Of a DNA stretch of 64,000 nt, positions 1 to 7,500 are shown in pieces. The notes under the pieces are model-generated. The model was not told the DNA's origin, searched no databases, and worked only from the letters and a program-made list of their open reading frames with translations. The DNA comes from Pseudomonas alkylphenolica. GTDB taxonomy: Bacteria > Pseudomonadota > Gammaproteobacteria > Pseudomonadales > Pseudomonadaceae. Each line of letters starts with the position of its first letter. The stretch's first letter is position 1. The stretch is from the NCBI RefSeq assembly GCF_016009175.1, contig NZ_JADUCM010000028.1, positions 1 to 64,000 on the forward strand, given 5' to 3'. Made by a program: the position numbers and the translations under genes.

Positions 1-7
1 TTCGGGC

Positions 8-96
8 CAGAGTGAGAGGTGGATGGCGACTATGCTCCTACTCGTGCTCTAGGGCACTGCTGGCTATCAGTCTGCCATCCACCGCTCTCACCTCTG
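8..96. repeat. Large imperfect inverted repeat
   Basis: Positions 8-27 and 74-96 are reverse complements with three single-base bulges. The loop (28-73) contains a smaller hairpin GTGC-tctagg-GCAC. A short T-run follows the right arm. It may be the 3' structure of a gene lying before the window, or a structured RNA. No family was recognised and no coding frame here looks real. Confidence 0.45.
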
Positions 97-120
97 ATTT
101 TAAAGGCATGTGAAGACACA

Positions 121-219
121 AGCTGGCGTAGCCTGCGATGGGCTGCGTAGCAGCCCCGTGGGCGAAGTTGGCTGAGCAACCTGCGACCGCTGCGCGCTCG
201 ATCGCAGGCTTCGCCAGCT
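121..219. repeat. REP-like inverted pair (second family)
   Basis: AGCTGGCGTAGCCTGCGAT at 121-139 pairs with ATCGCAGGCTTCGCCAGCT at 201-219 with one mismatch. The core differs from the CGCGGGCAAGCC repeats found elsewhere in this window, so it is a separate repeat family. With the preceding inverted repeat and the box at 250-268 it fills the 327-base leader before the first gene. Confidence 0.55.
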
Positions 220-249
220 CCCACAGTTAACCGGGCGAACTCCTGTTCC

Positions 250-268
250 CTAGTCCGTTTTAGTGATT
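250..268 (-). promoter_or_regulatory. Candidate island operator, degenerate copy (site F)
   Basis: Read toward the downstream gene this is CTAGTCCGTTTTAGTGATT. The CTAGTCCG half matches the motif found upstream of the island's other operons exactly; the GACGATG half is degenerate. It lies 60 bases before the first acyl-CoA dehydrogenase start, the same orientation and a similar distance as the better copies. It is the weakest of the nine sites. Confidence 0.4.
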
Positions 269-327
269 CAGGCACCCCGCCCGGCATTCCAGACTGCGGC
301 ATTCATCCGCCTTGCAGAGACCACCCC

Positions 328-1500
328 ATGGAGTTCGCTTTTACCGAAGAACACCTGATGATTCGCGACAGCGCCGAGCGCTTTCTCGCCAGCGCCAGCG
401 ATTCGCTGGCCGTGCGCGCCAGCATGAGCCGCGCCGACGGTTACGCCCCCGAGGTCTGGCAACGTATCGGCCTGGAGCTGTGCTGGCCGGCCCTGATGGT
501 CCCCGAACGTTTCGGCGGCATGGGCCTGGGCTTTGTCGAACTGGCAATCCTGCTGGAACAGAGCGGCCGCTTTCTGCTCGGCTCACCGCTGTTTGCTACC
601 GCCTGCCTGGCCACGCCCGCACTGCTGCTGGGCGACAACCCGGTGGTGCAGGAGCGCTGGCTGAGTGCGATTGCCGCTGGCGAAACCACGGCAACGCTGG
701 CGGTTGCCAGCGGTAAAGGCTGGGACGCACACAGCGTACACACGATCGCCCGGCCCGCTGCTGGCGGCTTTGTCCTTGAGGGTGTCTACACCCAGGTCGT
801 CGACGGCGCACAGGCAGACCTGCTGGTCGTCGCCGCACGCAGCCCGGGCAGCGAAGGCACATCGGGCATCAGCCTGTTCGCACTCGACGCCGATACCGCC
901 GGTATCGCACGCACTGCCCTGCCCACCCTGGACCAGACCCGGCGCCTGGCCCGGGTAGAACTGCACGACGTGGTGGTCAGCGACGCGCAGTTGCTGTGTG
1001 GCCCTGACCAGGGCTGGGCGGTGTTGCGCGACAGCCTGCAGATCGCCGCTGCCGGCCTTGCCGCCGAGCAGGCTGGCGGCGCGCAGCAAGCCCTCGACCT
1101 GACCCTGGCCTACATCGCTGAACGCCGGCAGTTCAGCCGCACCATCGCCAGCTTCCAGGCGATCAAGCACCGCTGCGCCGACATGATGCTGCAGGTTGAA
1201 TGTGCCCGTTCTGCGGTTTATTACGCGGCATGCGTGGTGCAGGAACACCTTGATCCGGACGGCGACGTGACAGTCGCCAGCGAACTGACCATGGCCACCG
1301 CCACGGCAAAGATCCATGCCAGCGAAGCGCTTTTCCATTGCGCCGCCGAATCGATCCAGTTGCATGGCGGCGTGGGGTTTACCTGGGAATACGACCCGCA
1401 CCTGTATTTCAAGCGCGCCCGCGCCAGCGAGCAACTGCTCGGCACCCCGGCGCTGCACCGTGAACGCCTGGCGGCCCACCTGTTTGGAGAAGACGCATGA
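328..1500 (+). CDS. Acyl-CoA dehydrogenase, subunit 1 of a pair
   Basis: A 390-residue acyl-CoA dehydrogenase-fold flavoprotein expected to form an alpha,beta double bond in an acyl-CoA thioester. The C-terminal part carries LHGGVGFTWEYDPHLYFKRA (about 345-364), typical of the FadE subfamilies that work in two-gene heteromeric pairs in steroid and cyclic-compound degradation. Its stop overlaps the next dehydrogenase start by four bases (ATGA), so the two are probably co-translated and assemble together. The start at 328 is the first ATG and has only a weak GAGA ribosome-binding site. The substrate is not evident from sequence; context suggests a side-chain or ring-derived CoA ester. Heteromer formation is inferred from family and gene order. 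Confidence 0.87.
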   Translation: MEFAFTEEHLMIRDSAERFLASASDSLAVRASMSRADGYAPEVWQRIGLELCWPALMVPERFGGMGLGFVELAILLEQSGRFLLGSPLFATACLATPALLLGDNPVVQERWLSAIAAGETTATLAVASGKGWDAHSVHTIARPAAGGFVLEGVYTQVVDGAQADLLVVAARSPGSEGTSGISLFALDADTAGIARTALPTLDQTRRLARVELHDVVVSDAQLLCGPDQGWAVLRDSLQIAAAGLAAEQAGGAQQALDLTLAYIAERRQFSRTIASFQAIKHRCADMMLQVECARSAVYYAACVVQEHLDPDGDVTVASELTMATATAKIHASEALFHCAAESIQLHGGVGFTWEYDPHLYFKRARASEQLLGTPALHRERLAAHLFGEDA

Positions 1501-2687
1501 AAATCGGATTCAGCACTGCCGACGAAGCTTTCCGTGGCGAAGTCGCCCACTGGTTGGCCGACCACCTGAAGGGCGAGTTTGCCCCGCTACGCTTTCGCGG
1601 CGGCCCAGGGGACGAACACAGCTTTCCCGAGGAGCGCAAAGCCTGGGAGCGTGAACTGGCCGCAGGCGGCTGGATTGGCCTGGGTTGGGCCAAGGAGCAT
1701 GGCGGACGCGGCCTGAGCATCTGCCAGCAGGTGATTTTCCACGAGGAATACGCCCGCGCCGGCGGCCCCGGGCGCATGGGCCACATCGGCGAAGGCCTGG
1801 TCGGCCCGACCCTGGCCGCCTTCGGCACCCCGGCCCAGCAACAGCGCCTGTTGCCCGGCATCCTTGAGGGTCGCGAGTTCTGGTGCCAGGGCTATTCCGA
1901 ACCTGGCGCGGGCTCTGACCTGGCCAACGTACAGACCCGGGCACGGCTTGATGACAGCGGCGAACACTGGCTGATCAGCGGGCAGAAAGTCTGGACGTCG
2001 CTGGCCCACGAAGCCGATTGGTGTTTCGTGCTGGCGCGTACCGAGCCCGGCAGCCAGGGGCATCATGGCCTGTCGTTCCTGCTGGTGCCGATGGCCCAGG
2101 CGCAGATTCGCGTGCACCCGATCCAGCAACTGACCGGCACCAGCGAGTTCAACGAAGTGTTTTTCGATCAGGCGGTGACTCACGCTGACAACATGATCGG
2201 CAAGCCGGGTGACGGCTGGAAGATCGCCATGGCCCTGCTTGGCTTCGAACGCGGGGTGTCGACGCTGGGCCAGCAAATGCAGTTTCAGAACGAGCTCGAC
2301 GAAATCATCCGCATTGCCCGCGCCAACGGCGCCGCACGCGACCCGTTGCTGCGCCAGCGCATTGCGCAGGCGTGGTCCGGGCTCAAGGTATTGCGCTACA
2401 ACTCGCTGCGCATGCTCTCGGGGCCGCAGGACGGCAGCCTCAAGCGCGAGGCGATGATCTACAAGCTGGCCTGGTCGACCTGGCACTCGGACCTCGGCAA
2501 GCTGGCGATGGATGTATTGGGTGACGAAGCGGAAGTGCTCGAAGCGGCGCCCTATCAGCTGAACCGTTTGCAGTCGCTGTTCCTGTTTACCCGCTCCGAC
2601 ACGATTTATGGCGGCAGTAACGAGATTCAGCGCAACATCATTGCCGAGCGGGCACTGGGTATGCCGCGCGAGCCGCGATTAGTGTAG
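1497..2687 (+). CDS. Acyl-CoA dehydrogenase, subunit 2 of a pair
   Basis: A 396-residue acyl-CoA dehydrogenase. FAD/substrate segments such as CQGYSEPGAGSDLA (about 131-144) and the C-terminal IYGGSNEIQRNIIAERALG are clear. Where medium-chain enzymes have the catalytic Glu in YEG, this protein has Gly (YGG). That is common in the FadE26-29-like subfamilies, where the base comes from another position or the partner subunit. It overlaps the upstream dehydrogenase by four bases. The pair is transcribed toward a REP pair and a convergent SnoaL-like gene. Role: one dehydrogenation step of the island's CoA-ester degradation (inferred). Confidence 0.88.
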   Translation: MKIGFSTADEAFRGEVAHWLADHLKGEFAPLRFRGGPGDEHSFPEERKAWERELAAGGWIGLGWAKEHGGRGLSICQQVIFHEEYARAGGPGRMGHIGEGLVGPTLAAFGTPAQQQRLLPGILEGREFWCQGYSEPGAGSDLANVQTRARLDDSGEHWLISGQKVWTSLAHEADWCFVLARTEPGSQGHHGLSFLLVPMAQAQIRVHPIQQLTGTSEFNEVFFDQAVTHADNMIGKPGDGWKIAMALLGFERGVSTLGQQMQFQNELDEIIRIARANGAARDPLLRQRIAQAWSGLKVLRYNSLRMLSGPQDGSLKREAMIYKLAWSTWHSDLGKLAMDVLGDEAEVLEAAPYQLNRLQSLFLFTRSDTIYGGSNEIQRNIIAERALGMPREPRLV

Positions 2688-2715
2688 GCGAAACTGGCCC
2701 GGCTATGCCGGGCAT

Positions 2716-2791
2716 CGCGGATAAATCCGCTCCCACAGTAAGGTGCATGCCTCAGCCAATGCACGCCCCTGTGGGAGCGGGTTTACCCGCG
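2716..2791. repeat. REP pair between convergent genes
   Basis: CGCGGATAAATCCGCTCCCACA at 2716-2737 and its inverse at 2770-2791. The arms face opposite to the other REPINs here (GTGGGAGCG ends point inward). It sits between convergent genes and could act as a bidirectional transcription end. Confidence 0.75.
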
Positions 2792-2800
2792 AAAGACAGA

Positions 2801-3436
2801 TCAGCGAACGCGGATCTTCGGGGCATCCGCCCCACGACGCAGGTTGGCGAGGAAGCCTTCCAGCGGCGCCGGTTCGGCGATCTGCGGCAAGGCATCCTTG
2901 TCCGGCCGTTGCGCCCAGAACGCATCCCAGGACGGGAACAGTTCGTGGAAGGTGCCGGCATACGGCTCACGCCCCGGCCAGCGCATCTTCAGGCCGCCAA
3001 TCGGTGGCTTGTTCAGATCGGTCGCATACCAGTAGCACGGCAAGCGCCGGCGGAAGCACCAACGCCCGTCGATCCGCTCGTAGTCGTCCCAGTAGAGCAT
3101 CTGCATGATCACCCACTCCGGGCCCGTCTCATGCTCGTTCTTGGAATACACCACACCGGTGGCATGATCGGCGTCGCTGAACTCGATGATGTGCTGGCCC
3201 AGGTGATGGGAAGTGCCGTGAAACTGCTTGCGCATGGTTTCGTCCAGCCACGCCTTGAGGTGCGCCCGGCCGCTTTTGTCACGGCCCACGCGCACATCCG
3301 GGGCGAAGCAGTTGGCCATGGCATCCATGTCGCGCATGTCCAGGGCCAGGGCATACTTGCCAGCCAGCTGGCGGATGGCGTCCAGCGACTCAAGACGGTC
3401 GATGCGCTCAAGCAGCGCGGCGGATTCCACGCCCAT
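2801..3436 (-). CDS. SnoaL-like (NTF2-fold) protein
   Basis: A 211-residue protein of the SnoaL_4 type. The alpha+beta cone fold begins at about residue 10 (LERIDRLESLDAIRQL) and contains HGTSHHLGQHIIEF near 90-105. The fold is used by ketosteroid isomerase, polyketide cyclases and many small isomerases or hydratases; I cannot assign a reaction. The chosen ATG at 3436 overlaps the stop of the upstream dehydrogenase (TCAT on the plus strand), implying translational coupling, and fits the family N-terminus. Last gene of a three-gene operon (SDR, SDR, SnoaL) read from the box at 5048. Confidence 0.8.
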   Translation of the reverse strand: MGVESAALLERIDRLESLDAIRQLAGKYALALDMRDMDAMANCFAPDVRVGRDKSGRAHLKAWLDETMRKQFHGTSHHLGQHIIEFSDADHATGVVYSKNEHETGPEWVIMQMLYWDDYERIDGRWCFRRRLPCYWYATDLNKPPIGGLKMRWPGREPYAGTFHELFPSWDAFWAQRPDKDALPQIAEPAPLEGFLANLRRGADAPKIRVR

Positions 3437-4209
3437 CACTCCATCACCGTGTACAGGTCGGAACCGCGGCCACCGTCTACCGCCAGGCTGGCGCCGGTGA
3501 CATACGAGGCTTCGTCGCTGGCCAGGAACAGGATGGCATTGGCCAGTTCCACCGGCAGGCCGACCCGTTTCATCGGGATGACTTTCTCGGTGTTGGTTCG
3601 GGCCTTGCTGTCGCCGAGCATGCCGGCAGTAGCCGGGGTGTCGACCACACCAGGGATGATCACGTTGCAACGAATGTTGTCGGGCGCGCCTTCACTGGCC
3701 GCCGCGCGGCTGAAGTTGATGACCGCCGCCTTGGCCGCCGAGTAGCCGGCCATCCATGCGGTGCCGAACAGGCCGCAGATCGAGGCGATGTTGACAATCG
3801 AGCCGCCACCCTGGGCTTTCATCAGGCGCATGGCGGTACGGGTGCCGAAGAAGGTGCCATCGACCGTGGTGGCGAAGTTCGCGTGCCAGTCGGCGGTGCT
3901 CATGGTGTCGATGCCACCCCAGGTGTAGGCCATCGCGTTGTTGACCAGAATGTCCAGGCGGCCGTGGCGCTGCGCGGTGGCTTCCAGTGCGCCGACGTAG
4001 GCCTGCTCGTCGCTGACATCGGCGACGGCAATTTCAGCCTGGCCACCGAAGCCCAGAATCTTTTCCTGCACACCTTGCAACGGCTCCACGCGGCGCCCGC
4101 ACAAGACAACGATGGCGCCCTCTTCGGCGAATCGTACGGCGGTGGCTTCACCAATGCCGGAGCCGGCACCGGTCACAAAGGCGATTTTTCCCTGTAAACG
4201 CTTGCTCAT
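3436..4209 (-). CDS. Short-chain dehydrogenase/reductase
   Basis: A 257-residue classical SDR. The nucleotide motif TGAGSGIG is at about 13-20, NNA near 90, and the catalytic YSAAK lies after the serine-bearing SICG stretch, near 160. The start at 4209 has a good GGAGCG site 8 bases upstream; a longer frame extends further but lacks the SDR start context. Expected to interconvert a hydroxyl and a keto group with NAD(P). Middle gene of its operon, 14 bases after the preceding SDR. The substrate is not determinable, but the island suggests a cyclic alcohol or 3-hydroxyacyl-CoA. Confidence 0.87.
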   Translation of the reverse strand: MSKRLQGKIAFVTGAGSGIGEATAVRFAEEGAIVVLCGRRVEPLQGVQEKILGFGGQAEIAVADVSDEQAYVGALEATAQRHGRLDILVNNAMAYTWGGIDTMSTADWHANFATTVDGTFFGTRTAMRLMKAQGGGSIVNIASICGLFGTAWMAGYSAAKAAVINFSRAAASEGAPDNIRCNVIIPGVVDTPATAGMLGDSKARTNTEKVIPMKRVGLPVELANAILFLASDEASYVTGASLAVDGGRGSDLYTVME

Positions 4210-4223
4210 CAGTAACGCTCCGA

Positions 4224-4958
4224 TCAGATAAAGGCCATGCCGCCGTTGACCGCGATGTTCTGGCCGGTCATGAAGCTGGCGTCTTCGCTGGCGAGGAATA
4301 CCGCGACACGGGCGATCTCGTCGGTTTCGCACATGCGACCCAACGGGACGTTTTTCAGCAGCGCCTGCATGTATTCGTCAGGAATGCCCGCCATCATCGG
4401 CGTGTTGGTCGGCCCCGGTACCAGGGTGTTGACGCGGATACCGCTGGCCGCCAGCTCGCGGGCGATCGAACGGGTCAGGCCCATCACCCCGGCTTTCGAG
4501 GCGCAGTAATGGCTAGGCCCCTCGCCGGTCAGCGCGGCGGTGCTGGAGAGGTTGATGATCGCGCCCTGGCGCCCACCCTTGACCATCAGCTTGGCGCCCT
4601 CGCGACAGCACAGGAAGGTGCCGCCCAGGTTCACGCCGATCACCCGCGCCCAGCTTTCGTCAGGGGTTTCGAGGAAGCTGTCGAGGCCGCCGACACCGGC
4701 GTTGTTGACCAGAATGTCGAGGCCGCCGAAATGCGCCTCGGCCTGGCCCATGGCATCGGCCACGGAAGCGCCGTCACCGACGTTGCAGGCCAGGGCCAGG
4801 ACGTTGCTGCCAAGGTCGGCGAGGCTCTCGGCCAGTGCCGCCTGATTGAGGTCGACCGCTACCACTTTCGCCCCTTCGGCGACAAAACCACGCACGATGG
4901 CCTGACCCATGCCTTGCGCGGCGCCGGTCACGAAGGCCACTTTATCGAGTAACTTCAT
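4224..4958 (-). CDS. Short-chain dehydrogenase/reductase
   Basis: A 244-residue SDR of the FabG-like classical family. TGAAQGMG is at 12-19, NNAG near 88, and YCASK carries the catalytic Tyr and Lys near 152-156. Conserved PGPTNTPM follows strand 6. First gene of the minus-strand operon that reads away from the divergent region 4959-5221, where a candidate operator lies 90 bases upstream. Probably a 3-hydroxyacyl-CoA or ring alcohol dehydrogenase; the exact substrate is unknown. Confidence 0.87.
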   Translation of the reverse strand: MKLLDKVAFVTGAAQGMGQAIVRGFVAEGAKVVAVDLNQAALAESLADLGSNVLALACNVGDGASVADAMGQAEAHFGGLDILVNNAGVGGLDSFLETPDESWARVIGVNLGGTFLCCREGAKLMVKGGRQGAIINLSSTAALTGEGPSHYCASKAGVMGLTRSIARELAASGIRVNTLVPGPTNTPMMAGIPDEYMQALLKNVPLGRMCETDEIARVAVFLASEDASFMTGQNIAVNGGMAFI

Positions 4959-5047
4959 TGCGTTCTCCCAGTGTGCAAATAGCTGCGGCCCGCCGCCCTT
5001 GCAGAGGGGCCGTCCCCTGAATGATTAGCGGCATGTGCCCGGGCTCA

Positions 5048-5066
5048 CATCGTCCGATGGGACTAG
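5048..5066 (+). promoter_or_regulatory. Candidate island operator (site A1)
   Basis: CATCGTCCGATGGGACTAG. The GACGATG end faces the minus-strand SDR operon 90 bases away. About 20 bases beyond it toward the gene lies AATCATTCAG, which recurs at the same spacing after site B1 and may be part of the promoter. Confidence 0.7.
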
Positions 5067-5076
5067 CGCGCCCACC

Positions 5077-5095
5077 GTGGTCTGAACGGACGATG
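5077..5095 (-). promoter_or_regulatory. Candidate island operator (site A2)
   Basis: Reverse complement reads CATCGTCCGTTCAGACCAC. It faces the plus-strand hydrolase gene, whose start is 127 bases further on. With A1 it forms an inverted pair, the same arrangement as B1/B2 at 32243-32310; A2 and B2 share 18 of 19 bases. Confidence 0.65.
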
Positions 5096-5221
5096 CCGAC
5101 AGCGGCGCACGGCCCCAGCATGCAGAGGAGCACACCCCGTCAGGCGCAGCGTTCCCCTTCACACCGCTGGCACGCCTGACGCGGTTGTGCGTCATGAATC
5201 CGCAGAAAAATGGAGAACCCC

Positions 5222-6055
5222 ATGAACCAACCCGTAGACCTGCCCCTGCCCGTCGGCCATTACGCAACGCTGCCCAACGGTTTGCGCCTGCATTACCTCG
5301 ATGAGGGCGCAGGCCCCGTAGTGCTGTGGCTGCACGGCAGCGGGCCGGGCGCCAGTGGTTTCAGCAATTTCAAGGGCAACTACCCGCAGTTCGTCGCGGC
5401 CGGCTACCGCAACATCGTCCTTGACCTGCCGGGTTTCGGCCGCTCGGACAAACCCGAAGACGTGCAGTACAACCTGGATTTCTTCGTCGAATGCGTGGCG
5501 ACCTTCCTGCAGTCGATCGGCGTCAAGCGCTGCACCCTGCTGGGGAACTCGCTGGGCGGCGCGATTGCCCTGGGCCTGGCCCTGCGTCAGCCGGACCTGC
5601 CACAGAGCCTGATCCTGCTGGCACCAGGCGGTGTCGAGGAGCGCGAGGCCTACTTCAAGATGGAAGGCATCGTGCGCATGGTCAGCCTGTTCAGTGCCGG
5701 CCCGATCGGCATGGACGAGATGCGCAGCATGATGAGCCTGCAACTGTTCGACGCTTCGATCCTGCCGGAAAGCCTGTTGCAGGAGCGGGTCGCGGTGGCG
5801 GTGACCCAGCCGAAGAACCTGTTCAGCACGATGATGGTGCAGAACATGGAATCGCGCCTGGGCGAGATCCAGTGCCCGATCCTCGGGTTCTGGGGCAGCA
5901 ACGATCACTTCAACCCGGTCAGTGGCGCCCAGCGCATCATCGATGGCGCGCAGAACGCCCGGTTCATCGTGCTCAACCGTTGCGGACACTGGGTCCAGGT
6001 GGAACACCGCGAACTGTTCAACCGCAGCTGCATCGACTTCCTGCAGAACGGTTGA
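5222..6055 (+). CDS. Meta-cleavage product hydrolase (C-C hydrolase)
   Basis: A 277-residue alpha/beta hydrolase of the BphD/HsaD/TesD/MhpC family, which hydrolyses a carbon-carbon bond in the vinylogous diketone made by extradiol ring cleavage. Visible family marks are the oxyanion loop HGSGPGASG (39-47), nucleophile Ser110 in GNSLGG, Asp228 in GSNDHF and His256 in CGHWVQVEH. The start at 5222 has GGAG 7 bases upstream; an in-frame ATG 12 bases earlier lacks one. The product pair would be an acid plus 2-hydroxypenta-2,4-dienoate, which the enzymes at 14305-17093 can finish. It is a single-gene unit ended by a REPIN. No dioxygenase gene adjoins it, which is unusual for this family. Confidence 0.85.
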   Translation: MNQPVDLPLPVGHYATLPNGLRLHYLDEGAGPVVLWLHGSGPGASGFSNFKGNYPQFVAAGYRNIVLDLPGFGRSDKPEDVQYNLDFFVECVATFLQSIGVKRCTLLGNSLGGAIALGLALRQPDLPQSLILLAPGGVEEREAYFKMEGIVRMVSLFSAGPIGMDEMRSMMSLQLFDASILPESLLQERVAVAVTQPKNLFSTMMVQNMESRLGEIQCPILGFWGSNDHFNPVSGAQRIIDGAQNARFIVLNRCGHWVQVEHRELFNRSCIDFLQNG

Positions 6056-6075
6056 TCGTCAATCACCACAGTTCA

Positions 6076-6164
6076 TGTGGGAGCGGGCTTGCCCGCGATG
6101 CGTCGGAACAGTCAACATTGATGTCAGCTGATCCACCGCTATCGCGGGCAAGCCCGCTCCCACA
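6076..6164. repeat. REPIN between convergent genes
   Basis: TGTGGGAGCGGGCTTGCCCG at 6076 onward, with its inverse ending GCCCGCTCCCACA at 6164. It lies between the convergent hydrolase and flavin oxidoreductase genes. Confidence 0.85.
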
Positions 6165-6194
6165 GGGGTTGTGGTGTATTTGTTTATTGTGTGG

Positions 6195-7427
6195 TTAGCG
6201 ATCTGCCGCCTTCTGGCTGTTCAATTGCGCATCACCCGGCTTGCCCAACACGCACGAAGTACCCCCCGGGGTATACATCATCGCCACGCAGCGGTTGCAG
6301 GCGGTGCAGATGGAGTCGCGACTGGCGCCGCTTTCAAGCTTGTTGACGTAGTCGTTTTCAGCCAGCAACACCCGCCCCATCGCCACCAGGTCGAAGCCCT
6401 CGGCCATGATCTTTTCGATGCTCGCCAGGCTCTTGGCACCGCCCAGGTAAGCCAACGGCATGTTCACTGCAGCACGCACCTTGCGCGCATGTTCAAGCAG
6501 GTACAGCTCACGGAACTCCACGGTCGGCTCTTTGCGGCGCTGAATGGCCATCGCCAGGGCGATGATCTTGTTCTTCTGCTGCACGCGGTTTTCCTTGGGG
6601 AACGAGGAGCCGAACATGGTAGTGATCGACTCGGCGTTCATCCCCGCGCTGAGCACCAGCAGGTGAGCCCCCTCTTCCTCGAGCATGCGCGCGATCTTCG
6701 CCCCGTCTTCGGCGCTGTTACCGGCGCGCACGCCTTCGGTGACGCTGTATTTGCAGATCACCGCCATGTCCTGGCCGACTGCATCCAGCACCGCCCGCAG
6801 TACCCGGCGCGGAAAGCGCAGGCGGTTTTCCAGGCTGCCGCCGTACTGGTCGCGACGTTTGTTGTACATCGGTGAAATGAACTGGCTGAGCAGGTAGCCA
6901 TGGCCCATGTGGATTTCCACCGCGTCGAAGCCTGCCTGACGCGCCAGGCGCGCGCCCTGGGCGAAATCGCGCACCACTTGTTGCATGTCAGCTTCGGTCA
7001 TCGCCTGCTTGAGGAACATGCCGCTCATCATGCCGATCTTGTTGAAGCCGCCGCTGGCCGACAGCGGCCGCTTGGTCGAGCGCTCGCGAATAAAGGTAAA
7101 GCAGCCGCCGTGGGTGATCTGTGCGCTGGCCAGGCCACCGGCTGCGTGCACGCCATCGGTCAGGGCCTTGAAGTGCGGCAGGCTGGACTGGCTCAGGGTC
7201 AGTTGGTTGGGCAAGGTGCGGCCATCGCTGCTCACCGCGCAGTAAGCCACGGTGGTCAATGCAGTGCCACCGGCAACCAGCGCCGAGTGCAGCTTGACCA
7301 GTTGCTTGGAAGGCACGCCGCCAGCACTCATGCCCTCGTTGGTGGCGGACTTGATAAAGCGGTTTTTCAGGGTCAGCGGGCCAATCGCAATCGGACTGAA
7401 CGGTGACGGGGTCGGACGAGGGTTCAT
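6195..7427 (-). CDS. Old Yellow Enzyme family NADH:flavin oxidoreductase
   Basis: A 410-residue FMN-dependent TIM-barrel protein of the OYE / 2,4-dienoyl-CoA reductase family. The substrate-binding pair is intact (EIHMGHGYL, H-x2-H, about 173-181), as is the FMN-phosphate loop AMGRVLL near 355. The C-terminus has CTACNRC...C (four cysteines, about 379-397), matching the iron-sulfur ligands that follow the barrel in dienoyl-CoA reductase, although the later FAD/NADH domains are absent. Expected to reduce a conjugated C=C bond of an enone or dienoyl-CoA. Last gene of the five-gene minus-strand operon starting with the monooxygenase at 13154. Confidence 0.83.
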   Translation of the reverse strand: MNPRPTPSPFSPIAIGPLTLKNRFIKSATNEGMSAGGVPSKQLVKLHSALVAGGTALTTVAYCAVSSDGRTLPNQLTLSQSSLPHFKALTDGVHAAGGLASAQITHGGCFTFIRERSTKRPLSASGGFNKIGMMSGMFLKQAMTEADMQQVVRDFAQGARLARQAGFDAVEIHMGHGYLLSQFISPMYNKRRDQYGGSLENRLRFPRRVLRAVLDAVGQDMAVICKYSVTEGVRAGNSAEDGAKIARMLEEEGAHLLVLSAGMNAESITTMFGSSFPKENRVQQKNKIIALAMAIQRRKEPTVEFRELYLLEHARKVRAAVNMPLAYLGGAKSLASIEKIMAEGFDLVAMGRVLLAENDYVNKLESGASRDSICTACNRCVAMMYTPGGTSCVLGKPGDAQLNSQKAADR

Positions 7428-7500
7428 GACATGCCTCTCTTTGTTGTTATCAGGCTACAAGCGAAGGCTGCGACGCGTTGGCGCGACGCAGCCGGGGTCA

